Source: Chaenocephalus aceratus | Taxonomy: Eukaryota; Chordata; Actinopteri; Perciformes; Channichthyidae | NCBI GenBank assembly: GCA_023974075.1 | Contig: CM043801.1 | Coordinates: forward strand, 21,817,236 to 21,881,235 | Direction: 5' to 3' | DNA length: 64,000 bases | In this document: positions 25,001 to 37,383 of the stretch, piece after piece | Layout of the letters: each line of letters begins with the position of its first letter | Position numbering within the stretch: the stretch's first letter is position 1 | The notes under the pieces: generated by a model | What the model saw: the letters and a program-made list of their open reading frames with translations, nothing else | Told to the model about the DNA's origin: nothing | Database searches by the model: none | Program-made: the position numbers and the translations under genes

Positions 25001-28000
25001 AGTTTAATGGTAATAAAGTATTAATAAGTCAATGAATCAATCTGTTGATTCATCATAGTTGTGTGGTATAATCACATGTCTGAAGTCTAAAGTGGGAGCA
25101 TGACTCATCTGTTAACAACAGGCGCAGACGTGGTATCATGCACATTTGACTTACAGGAACTGGAGGGGCTGCACTCGTGCAAAAAACTCTGTGACTCCAG
25201 AAGACCCTTTAGAAACACCACGTATGCAATCACGTATGCAATCACGTGTGTGCACAACGTTTAGCAGACCCCGGCTGCAAGTCCTTGTGTGCTTGTCTTG
25301 TCCTATCAGGAAGCTAACAGGTGGGATAATCGGCTTGAGAGGGTGGAGACAAGGGGCAGGGGGTGGTGGTAATTAAAAAAGGCAGCTCAGCTATATCAAA
25401 ACTCTGAAACACAAACAATTCCACAGATGCCAGGGGCATTTGGGTGCACTGGGCTTTAATGTAGTGTGGGGGGAGGAGTGTCAGTGGAGATTGGACAGGA
25501 GGGGGGGGATCAGTGCTCCCTGCCCGGGCCAAAGTAGGGAAACATGATCGAAGGCGGGGGAATGAGCAGACGAGAGAAGGACAGGGACAGAGGAGACAGA
25601 GCGCGGGGGCAATGGGAAGAGCAGAGGAGGGAGGGAGAGTCGTTCAAATGACTAATGCCATAAAGGGGAGATGTGGAGGGCCAGCATGAGGGCCAACTGT
25701 TGACAGGCTGATGGACAGCACCTCTGGTCTTACACATTAAGAGGGCCACAGGTCTATAGTGACCCCCCATTTCTCTTTTGTTTATTGGTATATAAATCAC
25801 AGTTGACTGTGTGTAAGTATATGCTGTTTTACATCCTCGAGAAACTGCTTAACAGGTTTTTATTCCAGGGACTGAGTTGTAAAATATTGTTCAGATCTGC
25901 AGAATGGAAAAAAAGCAAGGCAATTCCTCTAAAAACTGGCCACATCGATTACAGCCTGTGGTATTTGATAACTGAAAAAGCTTCATCAAGGTTACGACCT
26001 AGTATATAAGTGGAAACTGATGATGACTACAAACGGCCAGAGACTGGACTCCAGACTTTCATGAAAAGAGAAAGGAAACATTTAGGCTAACATTAGATGA
26101 ACATCTAATGTTAAACTGACCCTTAAACTGAGTGAGGTGTAAAATAAGTCCAAGATGAAAGGGCGCCTAATGAAATATGTTCCACTTGTCTTAGCAGGTG
26201 TAGCCCATTTTTATTTTTCAGATGTATTATGATTTGTTCATAGACAGGGTCACTGGCATGGATCCAACTATGAGCCAAAACGACTCTTGATAAAGCCTAA
26301 GCCATCAAATCAAAATGTATTATAGCAAGAAATACATATTATATATTTCTTGTACAAGAATCACAAGAAAAGTAATGCCTCAAAGGGCTGTACAAATCAA
26401 ACAAAAGCAAAGCCCCTTTCTTATGCCATTGAAAACAACAAAAATGCTTTAATCCATTTTGTGGCCTGAAATAAATCAAAGGGAAATACTGAATAATCAA
26501 GATCAAATTATAAAACATTTATGAGAGAAGAATGTGTTCCAGTGATAGACTGCATAGTGGTTTATTTAGGATCAGAGCCGTGTCTGTTCATTTTGGCAGA
26601 CGGATATAATCCATCATGGATCATACAAACAAGACTCCACCGGGCAGGGTTAGAACCATATCCTTTTTTTGTCTCCCCATTTCTCTTGTTTAATGTTCCT
26701 CCTCCTCCGGAACACAATGGATGAATGACTGTAGGATTTGTGAATAAAGCCTTTGGGGACTCCTTAATGGTGAGCTAGGAGCCATAGAGGCGAGGAAGGG
26801 GAAGGGGAGGAAGCAGAGGAGTGTCCAACACAGGGCGTAATGAGGAAAGAGGGTTGACTTGAATGAGGTAGTGGTGGAGTGAGTTGGTATTGAGACACAG
26901 GAGATGCAAAGCCAATTCCAACCTACTCTGGGCCGAAGTAACCATGTGAGTCACAACACAGAGACAAGCAAACTACGACGCTCACCCACTTATGCATTCA
27001 AAACACATATTAGGAACACACCCTGATCTCCCACAGGTGTCGGATGGAAGCTGCTCTTCCTCACAGACATGCAAGTCTGGCCAGATTGGATGTTCAAACC
27101 CTCTTTCCCTCACGCTATGGCTTACCAATACTTCCTTATTTCTCCAAGAATGACCTTATTTTGGTCAACATCCACTAGCATTTCCCTTAACAATACCTCA
27201 CTGAACAATTTGAGAAAGAGTCTCTCACTTATGTTGTTGATCAGATGTTTTCTGATAAAGGTTTTGAGAGCCAGCTGCTGTTCACAAACATGTCGGCTAA
27301 TGCAGATTCATATCTACAACTTATACACCACGCAAACAAAGACACACACACTTTATGACTTGTGGGATCATTCTGGGAAGGACGGTGCAGCAGACAGGAC
27401 ACTGGAAAGGCCAGGCTGGACCGACCAGCGGCAGTTGAGTACAAATCCCATCAGCCCCGCCAGACAGATTGTGTTCCAGAAAAGCCAAATTGTCTTGGAC
27501 AGTGTACAAACCCCAGGAGAAGCGACTTTGTCTGAGATTACAGAGAAACTTCCTTGGACCTCAAGCGTATTATGCTCACACAATAGTAGTGAGACTAATG
27601 AAGCTTAGTCTACTCAAAGAGTGTTTGTTAAGGATCGCTGAGAAGCACCCTCAGAAAAAGAGTATGCAGAGTAGTGTCAGGAAGTCATTCCATGAGAGAA
27701 GAGATGGAGTTGGCGAGAAAAAAAGGGGTATTTATCTCAGTTTCATTTCATGCTAGAATGTCAAATTATAGCTGTGGAGACTGGCGGCAAGCTAATCTAC
27801 ACAGAGCTCATATTTGTTTAAGCTTTGAATGTAATATTGAGGAGCATGGATGGCTGGTGAAGAAGAAGGCTGAGGCTGTTGGGGAGCAGAACAACAATGA
27901 AGTTATGGGGCGAAGGAGAAGATGGAGAAGAATGTAGTGTGCATGGTTTCATTCTGCACTCTTGGCAAGTGGGTTATCTTCGAGACATGAAGATTCCCTA

Positions 28001-28568
28001 TAGCATTCCTGGTACCAGCAGGCTCTTGTTAAGCAAACAATGCTGGCAACGCATGGACCACAGTCAGAGAGAGACACCAAGGAAGAAAAAGGGAGAGTTT
28101 TCAGAGAGCAGCAGTACAGTGTGAATCTCCAGGGCAGAACCCTGTTGATTCAACAGGCTTGAAAGGCAGACCACATTACGCACACACCTGACAGAACCAT
28201 ATTCAAACACACCTGAGCACACTTTCTCTCTAACGTGGGTAACCATGAAGCTCTCGTTGTTCTGTTGTCCTTCTCTAGGCCTGACTCTCTTGATATTCAC
28301 ATAGTCATGCTTACGTGAGAGGGACAGACAAAAAGCAGAGGTAATTAGGGACGCTTTGAGTGTGACTTTATGACTGCAAGGGGCTTTGAGCTGTTCCCCT
28401 CCCTCCCCCCTCAAACTCTGAGGGATACATATCCTGCCCTTATGTGTCATGTCTACTCAGGAGACTCAGGAGGCGTAGATAAAATGCAAACATCCTTCAG
28501 ACTCGCAGACTTACACACGCAATATATTCGCTCCCACTATTAGGTCCATAAACACGTTTCCACTCCAC

Positions 28569-28706
28569 CCTGTGTGATTAAATGAGACGTGTCGGGATGG
28601 ATTCCGGATATCCTCCCTAATTTGAGCATGAGCTCATGGTGCAGTGCAATGTCATCCTGTGTCCAAGCATCAGCCTCTAGAGCAATAACCCTGTCGGTCA
28701 AAACAT
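28569..28706 (-). CDS. exon-like segment in gpc5 intron 2, unidentified
   Basis: On the minus strand a long pyrimidine tract and AG (tttttttctgtgcag) precede an open stretch of 46 codons: DVLTDRVIALEADAWT, then QDDIALHHELMLKLGRISG, then IHPDTSH. It looks like a helical protein segment rather than random sequence, but I recognise no family. The acceptor is in phase 1, the same as the exon 2/exon 3 junction around it. With the weak donor GTGGAG at 28568 it would be 138 bp, a multiple of three. With a stronger donor, GTAAGT at 28514, it would be 192 bp but carry in-frame TAA and TAG. It could be an alternative or poison exon of gpc5, an exon of a nested gene, or chance. Confidence 0.3.
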
Positions 28707-31700
28707 CTGCACAGAAAAAAACATGCAGACATGAAGTAAGAGAACAAAAAAATAATGATGTGAGAGAGGACGGGCTAACAAGATCACAAGCAAAAGTGAG
28801 AGGACGTCCAGACAAATGCAGAGAGATCATAATACAGATAGAGGGGAGTTTTATTCTGACGAAAGAGTGAAGATAGGCAACCACAGCCAAGTGATTCATC
28901 ATTCCCACGTGCACACTTATTGACACACACTCATGCCCACACAAGCACACATAAATCTCCACTATTTAATCAATAAGACAGTTGCCTTTACCGAGGGTGT
29001 GTTCTGTAAGCCACTCAGGGTGATCTTGACAGTAAAAGTGAAGACAGCAAAGGAATTTTCATCTGGAGTGGCTTATAAACAATAAGGCTAGATATTCTCA
29101 TCCATCTGTCTGCGCCTAGAGGTTGGAATGAGAGACAGTGGTGTAAAGAGCAACAGATATGAAGAATACTGTCTCCTGACACCACAAAGGCAATCCGGGT
29201 CAGAGAGACCATTACAGTTGATTGCACTCGGACACCTGAGGAAGCCTGAGGGCATGAACACACCAACAAACCACAAAGTCAGTGTTTATTTTGACATTGT
29301 CATGTCTCCGAGTCATCTCATTCAACTACACTCATGAATGTGCTGTCTCCCAGGACAGCAGGGGTGGGGGGGGAGGGGTGTTCTGGAGAGTTCCTGGATG
29401 ATGAGACAAGAATCTGCTAATTCTGTCGCCTCAGTGAGGAAAGGCATCATCCTTGCCACAGACTCTATTCTCTCTCTCTTTCTCAAATGGAGTCCTTTTA
29501 TTAACGGGCACGTCAAGTTTGAAATGAGAGGCACTTACATTTATGATAGAGAGCTATCTAGGCCAGCAGAAAAGCATCTCTCTGAAAAGAGTTTGTCAGC
29601 TCTTGTGAGGACAAGTTGAATCCTTAGGTGGTCGTGGTGACTTGCACGGATGGTAAATACTGTACATGCTCTCATGTCTTTGGTACAGATTTATGCACAC
29701 ACATACACACACAATGCACAAAATGCTTGAACACACGCACACACGCACACACAGATGCCGTGGCCTTTAGCCGTGGGCTCATATCGGTGACACTAGTGAT
29801 CAAAAGTGTCAGCATTTTCTTGACATCTGCTCCCCAGCACTGTGAGTAGATACTATACCCAGATACTGACTCTCTTGCTCATCATTCCCACCTGTCATGC
29901 ACACGCACTCACAAACAAATTGGATTGCCTGCACAACAACTTGCCAACAAGTGATTGCTGCATATTGGACTGAACGAGTTATTTATACGAGAGGTTGTTG
30001 GAACTAATTAAAAGTAAGGCTCTAGAGTCTAACCCAACAGATCTACTGATTAACGAGTAGTGGGGCAAACAGACATACAAAGATTCAAGTGGTTAATCCA
30101 TCTGTTCAACTTTGTCTTAGCCAATCAGAACTCCACAGAGAGGTGTCCAGTCAGTAAGATTATTCCAGATCTGATTGGCTAGAACAGGCTGACAGGCAAA
30201 ATCCCTTGATGGCAGCTTTAAACTTGAGCTGCTTAGACTGGGCTCTGGGGCTGACACCTATCCTATCCACCACCAGGCCCAAACACTCATTACCTCGGTC
30301 TGTTTGTGTGTTAAGAGTGAGAGAGGGTTATCTTTTTGTACGTTTTGGGAAAGTTCAATGGTAGGAGGAAAGATAGAGAAAATGATATACTACGGGGAAA
30401 GGAGGTTGTTATGTAAAAATATGCAACATGCCTGCATGGTTTTAGGGTGTGGCAGTATTAGGGTGAAAGTGGAAGGCAATATCTGGAGAATCCCAAAGAT
30501 TATTGGTTCAGTTTCACTTTAAAGCTATGTTTGTGCAGCATGCACATGAACCTGATCCTTCATTATACAGTATCGGTAACATTAGTGGACAAACTCTCAT
30601 TGCATTAATAAATGTGGTCTGTGTTTATGGGGTCGTACTCATGACATGACAACTCCCACACAAGACAAAGCACAGTAGGGCCTTTAGAGCTGTCAAAACA
30701 AATGCAGGCCAACACAAACACACACACACGCAGACACACTCCTTACACACACAGCATCTCCTTTCTAACGGGCTTGTCCTTTTGGCCAAACTCTAACAAT
30801 CAGCAGGAGTGATTTTGAGTTAAAACAATAAAAGCTATAACGGATAAAGAGCATACACACAAAGGAATTGCCTTTATAAGATTTGCAGTATGAGTTGAAA
30901 GACAGAGGGAAGGAAAGCAGTAGAGAAAACAGTGGCCACATCATGAAAGTATTATCCAATAAACAGATTAACAGCAGAAGAGTTTTTAGCCTAGTGGCTC
31001 AGTGGTGAACTGCAAGATGCCATCGGAAATATATTGTACAAACAAAAAGGGGCAGGAGAAGAAAGCTACCCACAAACAATTTTCCACCAATGTCCCAGTG
31101 TGTGAATAACTGTACCAGGGTATCAGCCAAATTCATTTTCTCATTACTTCATGCAGTATATGAGATACTTGCTACTTCACATTCCACTTGAGGCACTCAG
31201 ACAGCACAGAGACTGTCCTTAGAAGGCCTTGTACGTTGAGGGCTAGTGACATCATAATTTTTCAGCACCACCATACTCCAGTTTCGATTGTTATTCCATT
31301 GTTATTTTCCATCTTGGCCTTTTCTGGATATGTGGAACACCTGATGTTCATTCTCCTGACAGGCTCAGACATGAGGTAATAAGAGAAAGATCTTAATGAT
31401 GATGAAAAAGACAAATACCAGAAACACTTCTCGAACATGGTTACTTAAACTGCGTGTAAAACATCTGTAAGAAGGCTCATTTCCATTCTGTGAAAACGTA
31501 TATAGTAATTTGTATATAGGGACTGGAAATTCATATCTTGGTGGTGCTTTGCTACGTTAAACACTGTATTCACGAGTTAAACATGACAGTAATCATTTCC
31601 ATGACAACACTACAAATAATACACTCTCCAGGTCTATTCCCTCAACAGATTTATTCTCAATTACTTATTTTAAACATGGGATAAGAATTGGACACATCTC

Positions 31701-32353
31701 CATCCATCATAAAACACAACTTAGCCAACATGGCTTCTAACCAATCCATTGTCTTATAAAACTAATTGCATGGTACCAAAATTCCTGTAGGACTAAAAAC
31801 ATCCAAAGCATGTCTGCCGCCCTCTGTGGGATTGTGTTCGGAGGTTTTGGGGAGGAAAAACTTGGTCTATTTCGGAAATTTTCAAATTTAAATGACACGG
31901 CAATCAGTAGAGGAAGAGGAAGACAAGCTTGGGCAAATAGTGCATTGCTTGATTCAGTTGGGCGTAGCACAAAACCCTTTGGCAGGCGAGACCTAGCTCA
32001 AACAGGCTTTGTATCTACAGCAGGGTCTGTTTATTCGGAACTCAGACATCTGAACTGACCAGGCTACCAAAGAGGCAGCGCAAGGAAAAAGAATCACCAA
32101 AAATAAACACTTCACAAACAAACAAACAAAAATAATGACTGTGCACAGATTGTTTCACTTCCCAAAACTACTGTCATCTGTTTAAGGATTCAGGTCATTG
32201 TGTTGCTGTCCTCACAGCGGGGTCACATAATGACAAAGCAGATCACAACAAACACTGGAGGCCCGGAAAAAGGCTCTATACCCTCTTTTTCCCCCCATTT
32301 ACCCTCAGTGGTCACTCTCTGTAGTTCTGTTGCTGCCAAACCCACAGGAGAAA

Positions 32354-32403
32354 GGGGAGGGGAGGGGAGGGGAGGGGAGGGGAGGGGAGGGGAGGGGAGG
32401 GGG
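32354..32403. repeat. (GGGGA)10 G-rich pentanucleotide array
   Basis: About ten copies of GGGGA on the plus strand, hence (TCCCC)n in the gpc5 transcript, 446 bases downstream of the exon 2 donor. The plus strand is the gpc5 template strand and has many G4 runs, so quadruplex formation is possible. Confidence 0.95.
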
Positions 32404-32747
32404 AGCGAAGCCATGCCCATTTCCTGAGTTGCACACTTGCCTGCAAGCCAGCTACATTGACCCTAGGGAACTGAATACAAAACTTTTTTCACAAAATATT
32501 GGACAAATAAATATTCGTTGGAAGCAAGAAAACAAACATAGGTATTTTGTTTTTATTGCTGAATTTTGGATCCCAATAAGGGCCACAAGTTCAGTGGCAG
32601 GTCAGCATGAAGCTGGGTCAAGTTTTAAATGAAATACTTTGCAGAAGCAAGCATGTTATACTCTAAGTCCCAAATACTGGTAGGTACAACATGTACCAGA
32701 TAGCGAAATGACCTCACCAAACACGCATCATTTATTTCCCATCCATC

Positions 32748-32788
<41 letters not shown>

Positions 32789-32789
32789 C
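32748..32789. repeat. (CAA)14 trinucleotide array next to exon 2
   Basis: A run of CAA/ACA units on the plus strand, so (TTG)n in gpc5 pre-mRNA, starting 60 bases after the exon 2 donor. Confidence 0.95.
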
Positions 32790-32848
32790 TCAGTGTCTCA
32801 GGCCAATCGTAACAAACCCCAGTCTGGCCCCGTTGTCCGACCACTTAC

Positions 32849-33010
32849 CTTGGAAGGCATCCGAGTGGCCGGAGATGAGGTGCTCAAGCTCATAGCTGTA
32901 GGACTGAATGTTTTGGAGGGTTTCCCTTTTTACAGCCAACTGGTAGCTCTCCTCCATCTTCCGGGTGCAGCAAGACGGACCCTGGTGCTTACAAATCATC
33001 AGATCCACAT
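32849..33010 (-). CDS. gpc5: glypican-5 exon 2
   Basis: A 162-bp exon with a strong acceptor (cttctgcttgtcttccctag) before 33010 and donor GTAAGT at 32848. It starts and ends in phase 1. The first codon is Asp, with G from exon 1 and AT here. The peptide runs VDLMICKHQGPSCCTRKMEE, then SYQLAVKRETLQNIQSY, then ELEHLISGHSDAFQ. Its hallmark is the glypican Cys...Cys-Cys-Thr-Arg-Lys-Met-Glu-Glu motif, shared with human GPC5, plus the conserved Ala-Phe-Gln at the junction. It supplies cysteines 2, 3 and 4. Exon length and phase are those expected for a second glypican exon. Confidence 0.93.
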
Positions 33011-35739
33011 CTAGGGAAGACAAGCAGAAGGATATATGTTACATTTCTTTAATAGTTTGATATCAGCATTCATCTAAGTCATTAACAATGTATCACAGAA
33101 CATTTGGATTATACATTTTGAATTAGATACGATAACGTCTCTTATGTAGAGACATAGATTTATGATTCTTCACTGCTGTGCAAATATGTGTGAGTATATG
33201 TATAGTGTCCTGAGTATGCACATAGATAGACGGCCCATAACTCCATTGGGAGCCAGAGGAGGCACCGTGGGAGGGTGAGAAAGTAGACCAAGAACTCATC
33301 CGCGTTTGCTGCTAAAAATACTGTCCCTGCTAAATATATAAATACCTTTGGTCATACAATTGCACACATGTCATCAAGATATACATGTGCACATGTATGT
33401 ATACTGCAAGTCCCATAAAAACACATGCATGTACTTGCATTTTGCAATATGAACATGCTGAACCCACAAAACACACGCACGTGCCGTAATTTGTGTGAGG
33501 TCACCTTTAGAGTAAAACAGTTATTAGCTATAATACTGCAGCTAAGAACAACCACATGAAGGCAATGACCTAACTGCAGATAATATGATCCAAAGAACAG
33601 ATCATTCAGGCACAATTACATCAGCGGTGCACCCTGCCAGTGTCACCTGCTTCTCACCCTCGCTCCACATATAAACACTGTAATGACATCACTGAGACCG
33701 CTCACAATTAGCATGGGCTATTAAGATGGTCCTTTCCCACACATTTCCTCGCACACGGACATTTCCATAATGCAGAAGTCTGATATGATAACTCATTTTA
33801 CAGGGGTCGGGCTGGACGGGGGTGGCTGAAGGCAGGTGTTGTAACCAGACCCTAAAGCATGGCCTTAGGACAGACCGCAAGACCAGTGCCTCACTGTCCA
33901 AATCCCTCCATGAAACACAATAGGGTTGCATTCTCAATCCCTCTTTCCCTTTCTGCTCCCTCTCTCCCATTTGCCTGGCATATCCCAGTGAGGCCTGGGT
34001 GTCTCTTAATTACCCAGCAAGGCTCCATTTGTTCCCATCCCAGAGCCAGATGAGTGAAGTCATCACTGGCTGTCCTGCCCCTTACAGCTCATTATCTCCA
34101 ATGCTGTAGCAGTGCACTCCCTGCTAACACCATTATGGCTGTATTGAGGGATTACCTTGACCATCAGTGTATAAAGATGGCATATAACCACATTTAAGAG
34201 GGTACAATGTTAAGCAGCTGTTTTGAGTTTACATCTGGTTCTTCTCAATGTACCTCCTATCAGGCTTAATAATGCTCTACACAAAAACAGAAACCCAATC
34301 ATTTTCAAAATGAGTTTAAACACAAAATAACACATTTTTAAATACATCTATTATGTCATATGACAGTGTTGTTTTCACTCGTCCTTTATTTTTATTCTGA
34401 CGTCTTGTAAAATAAGTTCTGAATTCAATTGGAAAATCTAAAAAAATGAAGAAATTCTAAAAATATATGGATATGTCAGTTTTAAATCGATGGGTTTGAC
34501 CTATGTTTCAAAGACAAAAGAACTCTGGTGAAAGTCTACTTCATTCTGGGGTTGAATGTCATCTCAGTTTGACCGTTTGATTTAATAATCCCTGTTTATT
34601 AAAATGATCTTATTTAATATGACCTCACCAATCAAGAGAAGCAACTCATGAAAACATTTGCACTACTTTTTTGGGGGTATGTTCGGCTGTGCAGTACAGA
34701 TTTGGTGGAATAAATGTGTCTGATAAAATGACATGCAACAACAAACCCTAAAGGCCTTCGTCATCCAACATTTCATACTGTTTAGATGTCTAAAAATAGG
34801 ACATGTTTGTCAATCACTCCATAATTATCAGCGGAACCGTATCATTTTTAAATAAGGTGATTAATGACACACATTAACGATTACAAGCTTGAACTGTTTT
34901 TCTCTGGAGAGCGATTAGGTCTTAATGTGAAACTCTCAATGTGAATATAAAATAATGCATTAACTCAGACTTAGAGAGACACATGGGAAACATTAGGTAA
35001 CTGTGTCACATATTATTTGCCTGTTGAAAGCATGATATATTGTTTTAATTCTGTTTAAGGATGTCATATCTCCATGTTTGGCGTGTGTCCTCTCTCCTCC
35101 TCTGTCCCTGACCCTGTTTTCCTCACTGGCTGGCTCTTTCTCTCCTTTGTGTTTGTGTGTTATCTGTGATATGAAACTAATATCCAGGGACTCAAAGTGG
35201 AATCCAGCCTGGCCTCCCCGTCCCTTGCGAGTAGCTCATGGAGTAAGTGATACTCAGAAAGACTTTGGCTGTTAAAGCCACCACAGCAGTCAGGGCAAGC
35301 TGACTGTGTCACGAATATACCATGCCACTTTCTGGAATCTTTAGAAGCCATGTCACATTTTGTATGAACCTATTTTTCATAAGTTGGCTATTTAGATATA
35401 ATATTGTACCTACAGTATACAGTGACAGTGGCTTCTTCCTGAAGGGTAAAATATGTTTTGAGGACTCACAGGCCTCAACATATTGAGGGTAACAGTCATT
35501 CGAGGACTCTAAGCGTCATTAAGGTCTACAATGTAGAGAAAATACAGTATCTATTCATATCTGACTGCGGTGTGTTTGAGTAACACATTAATTATTTGAA
35601 ACCAAACTATTATTTTACATTTTCCTACAAGGGAAAAAAAACCTATAAAAAAGGTTTTGTTTTTATTGTTTGATGACAAAGCATTTGGTTTGGCTTAATG
35701 GGTATTTTATGTCAATACAAAATTTGCATCTATAAAAGT

Positions 35740-36010
35740 AAAATATTTACACAGATTCTTTCAGTCAAACTGAGGTAGGCACCTTTGGCAACAGCAAAGG
35801 TTTTGAACATCTGGACAATGTTTCCCCATTATTTTTACAAAACTACTCAAGCTCTGTCAAATTGCTCAGGGACCATGAATCATCAACAATTTTCAAGTCC
35901 TGCTTCAAATGTTTGATTTTCTAGATGGGAATGGTCTCTGACTTGACTTAGGCTGAGATCAGCATGACTGAATTTAAGACATTCCTGCATACATTTGGCT
36001 TTATGTGTGG
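35740..36010. repeat. old interspersed-repeat relic
   Basis: The phrases ACTACTCAAGCTCTGTCAAA and TTTTCAAGTCCTGCTTCAAA resemble a very common fish and amphibian dispersed repeat with the same word order. It is diverged, without visible ends, and I cannot name the family. Confidence 0.35.
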
Positions 36011-36253
36011 ATTTGTTCATTTAAAAGTCAAAATCACATTTGAGTTGTCTTCAACTTTCCTTTCTCTTTGCCGCTTTGCCATTAAAGTTATTGTATGCAC
36101 CGTTCATGTACTGCACAGAGGCGTCATGGTGGCCTCAATTATTAATGCAATACTCTCAAAGACAACTTCTTTGGCAGTTAGTTCAACCTTTAAATACCAT
36201 GTAAATGTTGTTTTATGCATCACATAACTGGTATTTTCAACAACCTTGTTAAT

Positions 36254-37049
36254 TAGAGATGTCCGATCCGATCACGTGATCGGGGATCGGAGCCGATCAC
36301 GTGATTTTCAAAAGATCGGAATCGGGAGACATTTTTTTTTTTTTTTTTTATAAAATATTTTTATTATTTAATGCTACAAAACAAAAATGACCATGTTCAC
36401 GTCTTAAAGTCATCCTGAGGACTTAGTTTTGGTTTAAAATTACACAACATCATGTATGTGTTGCTTTCTTTGGGCTTGTTTTCAGACCTGGTTGCTTATT
36501 TCTCTCAAATCTGGCAACAGAGTGGGCGCAGTGTCTAATAGTAGCAGTAAGCTAACGAGAGGCTACGTTCAGCTGGTGACTCGGGAGTCGGGACAGTGAA
36601 AATGTCAGGAGTTTGGAAGTATTATAAAATTGAAAGCGAATGCAGTGTAACAGCCAGATGCAATGTTTGCAAGGCGGAGGTTCCGCGTGGTGGAAAGAAC
36701 AGAGCTACGTTCAACACGACCAATCTAATACGCCACCTGAGAAACAAACACCAACAACAACACGACGAGTACACAGCGGCCACTCAGGTAACGGCACTGA
36801 AACAACCGACACTTTCAGAGACTTTTTAAAGGAAAGAGAAACGGCCCCAGAACAGTGAAAAGGCCCAAAAAATAACAGCCAAGATAGCTGAATTCATCAC
36901 GTTGGATGACCAGCCGTTATCTGTTACCTTTTTTTTCTCTTAATGCATTGCATAAAGATCGGATCGGGAAAAATCGGTATCGGCAGATTGTCAAAATCAA
37001 ATGATCAGAATCGGATCGGGAGCAAAAAAAGGTGATCGGGACATCCCTA
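36254..37049 (+). mobile_element. internally deleted hAT transposon (ZBED type)
   Basis: Ends TAGAGATGTCCGATCCGAT and ATCGGGACATCCCTA are an imperfect inverted pair. Both flanks are TTGTTAAT (36246-36253 and 37050-37057), an 8-bp duplication that fits the nTnnnnAn target described for the Ac branch of hAT. Subterminal GATCACGTGATC palindromes and repeated GATCGG words lie near both ends. About 796 bp remain, with an N-terminal BED-finger frame and a poly-T run at 36331-36348. The transposase core is gone. Confidence 0.92.
36596..36829 (+). pseudogene. BED zinc-finger fragment of a hAT transposase
   Basis: A 77-residue frame with a tryptophan-led start (WKYYKIE), a Cys-x2-Cys pair (CNVCKAEV) and a His-x4-His pair (LIRHLRNKH), the pattern of a BED zinc finger, the DNA-binding domain at the start of ZBED/hAT transposases. 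It stops after LSETF. No RNase-H-like catalytic domain follows before the right end. The frame is inside the hAT and on the strand opposite to gpc5, so it belongs to the transposon. A methionine two codons later gives an equally good start. Confidence 0.8.
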
Positions 37050-37299
37050 TTGTTAATGTCCATGCTGACATTTTTGCCGAAAAAGTAATATTACATTCGT
37101 GGACAGTCCAGATACTGGTACATTTTACAGACACCACACCTTGATTACTCATCATCGGTAATGTCTATTCAACCATTACGCCCTTCTAATGGCGGCCAGC
37201 TATGTCAATGATGATAAAGATGTGGGAATACTGTAAATATGTATACTGTTAAACTTTATACTGTTAATAACTTTTACTTAAGCAATAACAGATTAAATG

Positions 37300-37383
37300 C
37301 ACTATGTCAGGTCACCCTTGAAAAAGAGATCAATGATCTCAATGGGATTCACCTGCATAAATAAAGGTTTGAAATGAAATGAA
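37300..37383. repeat. 3' tail of a retroposon
   Basis: The string AATGGGATTCACCTGCATAA followed by ATAAAGGTTTGAAATGAAATGAAA looks like the simple-repeat tail of a LINE (L2-like) or related SINE. No body or target duplication was seen. Confidence 0.4.

Larger units (their letters stand above)
19401..32848. other. gpc5 intron 2
   Basis: A 13.4-kb intron between exons 3 and 2. It contains a fish dispersed repeat with TTAGGG-like units, the GT/AC inverted arrays, a SINE split by a hAT, one exon-like segment at 28569-28706, a (GGGGA)n array and a (CAA)n array close to exon 2. The remaining stretches (for example 22060-28500 and 28710-32350) show nothing I can name. Confidence 0.6.

Noticed and set aside
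27069..27608. 179-codon plus-strand frame in gpc5 intron 2
   Set aside because: No recognisable motif, no splice or promoter context, composition like the surrounding intron.
31810..32058. 82-codon plus-strand frame
   Set aside because: Short, within intron 2 and opposite in strand; no recognised motif.
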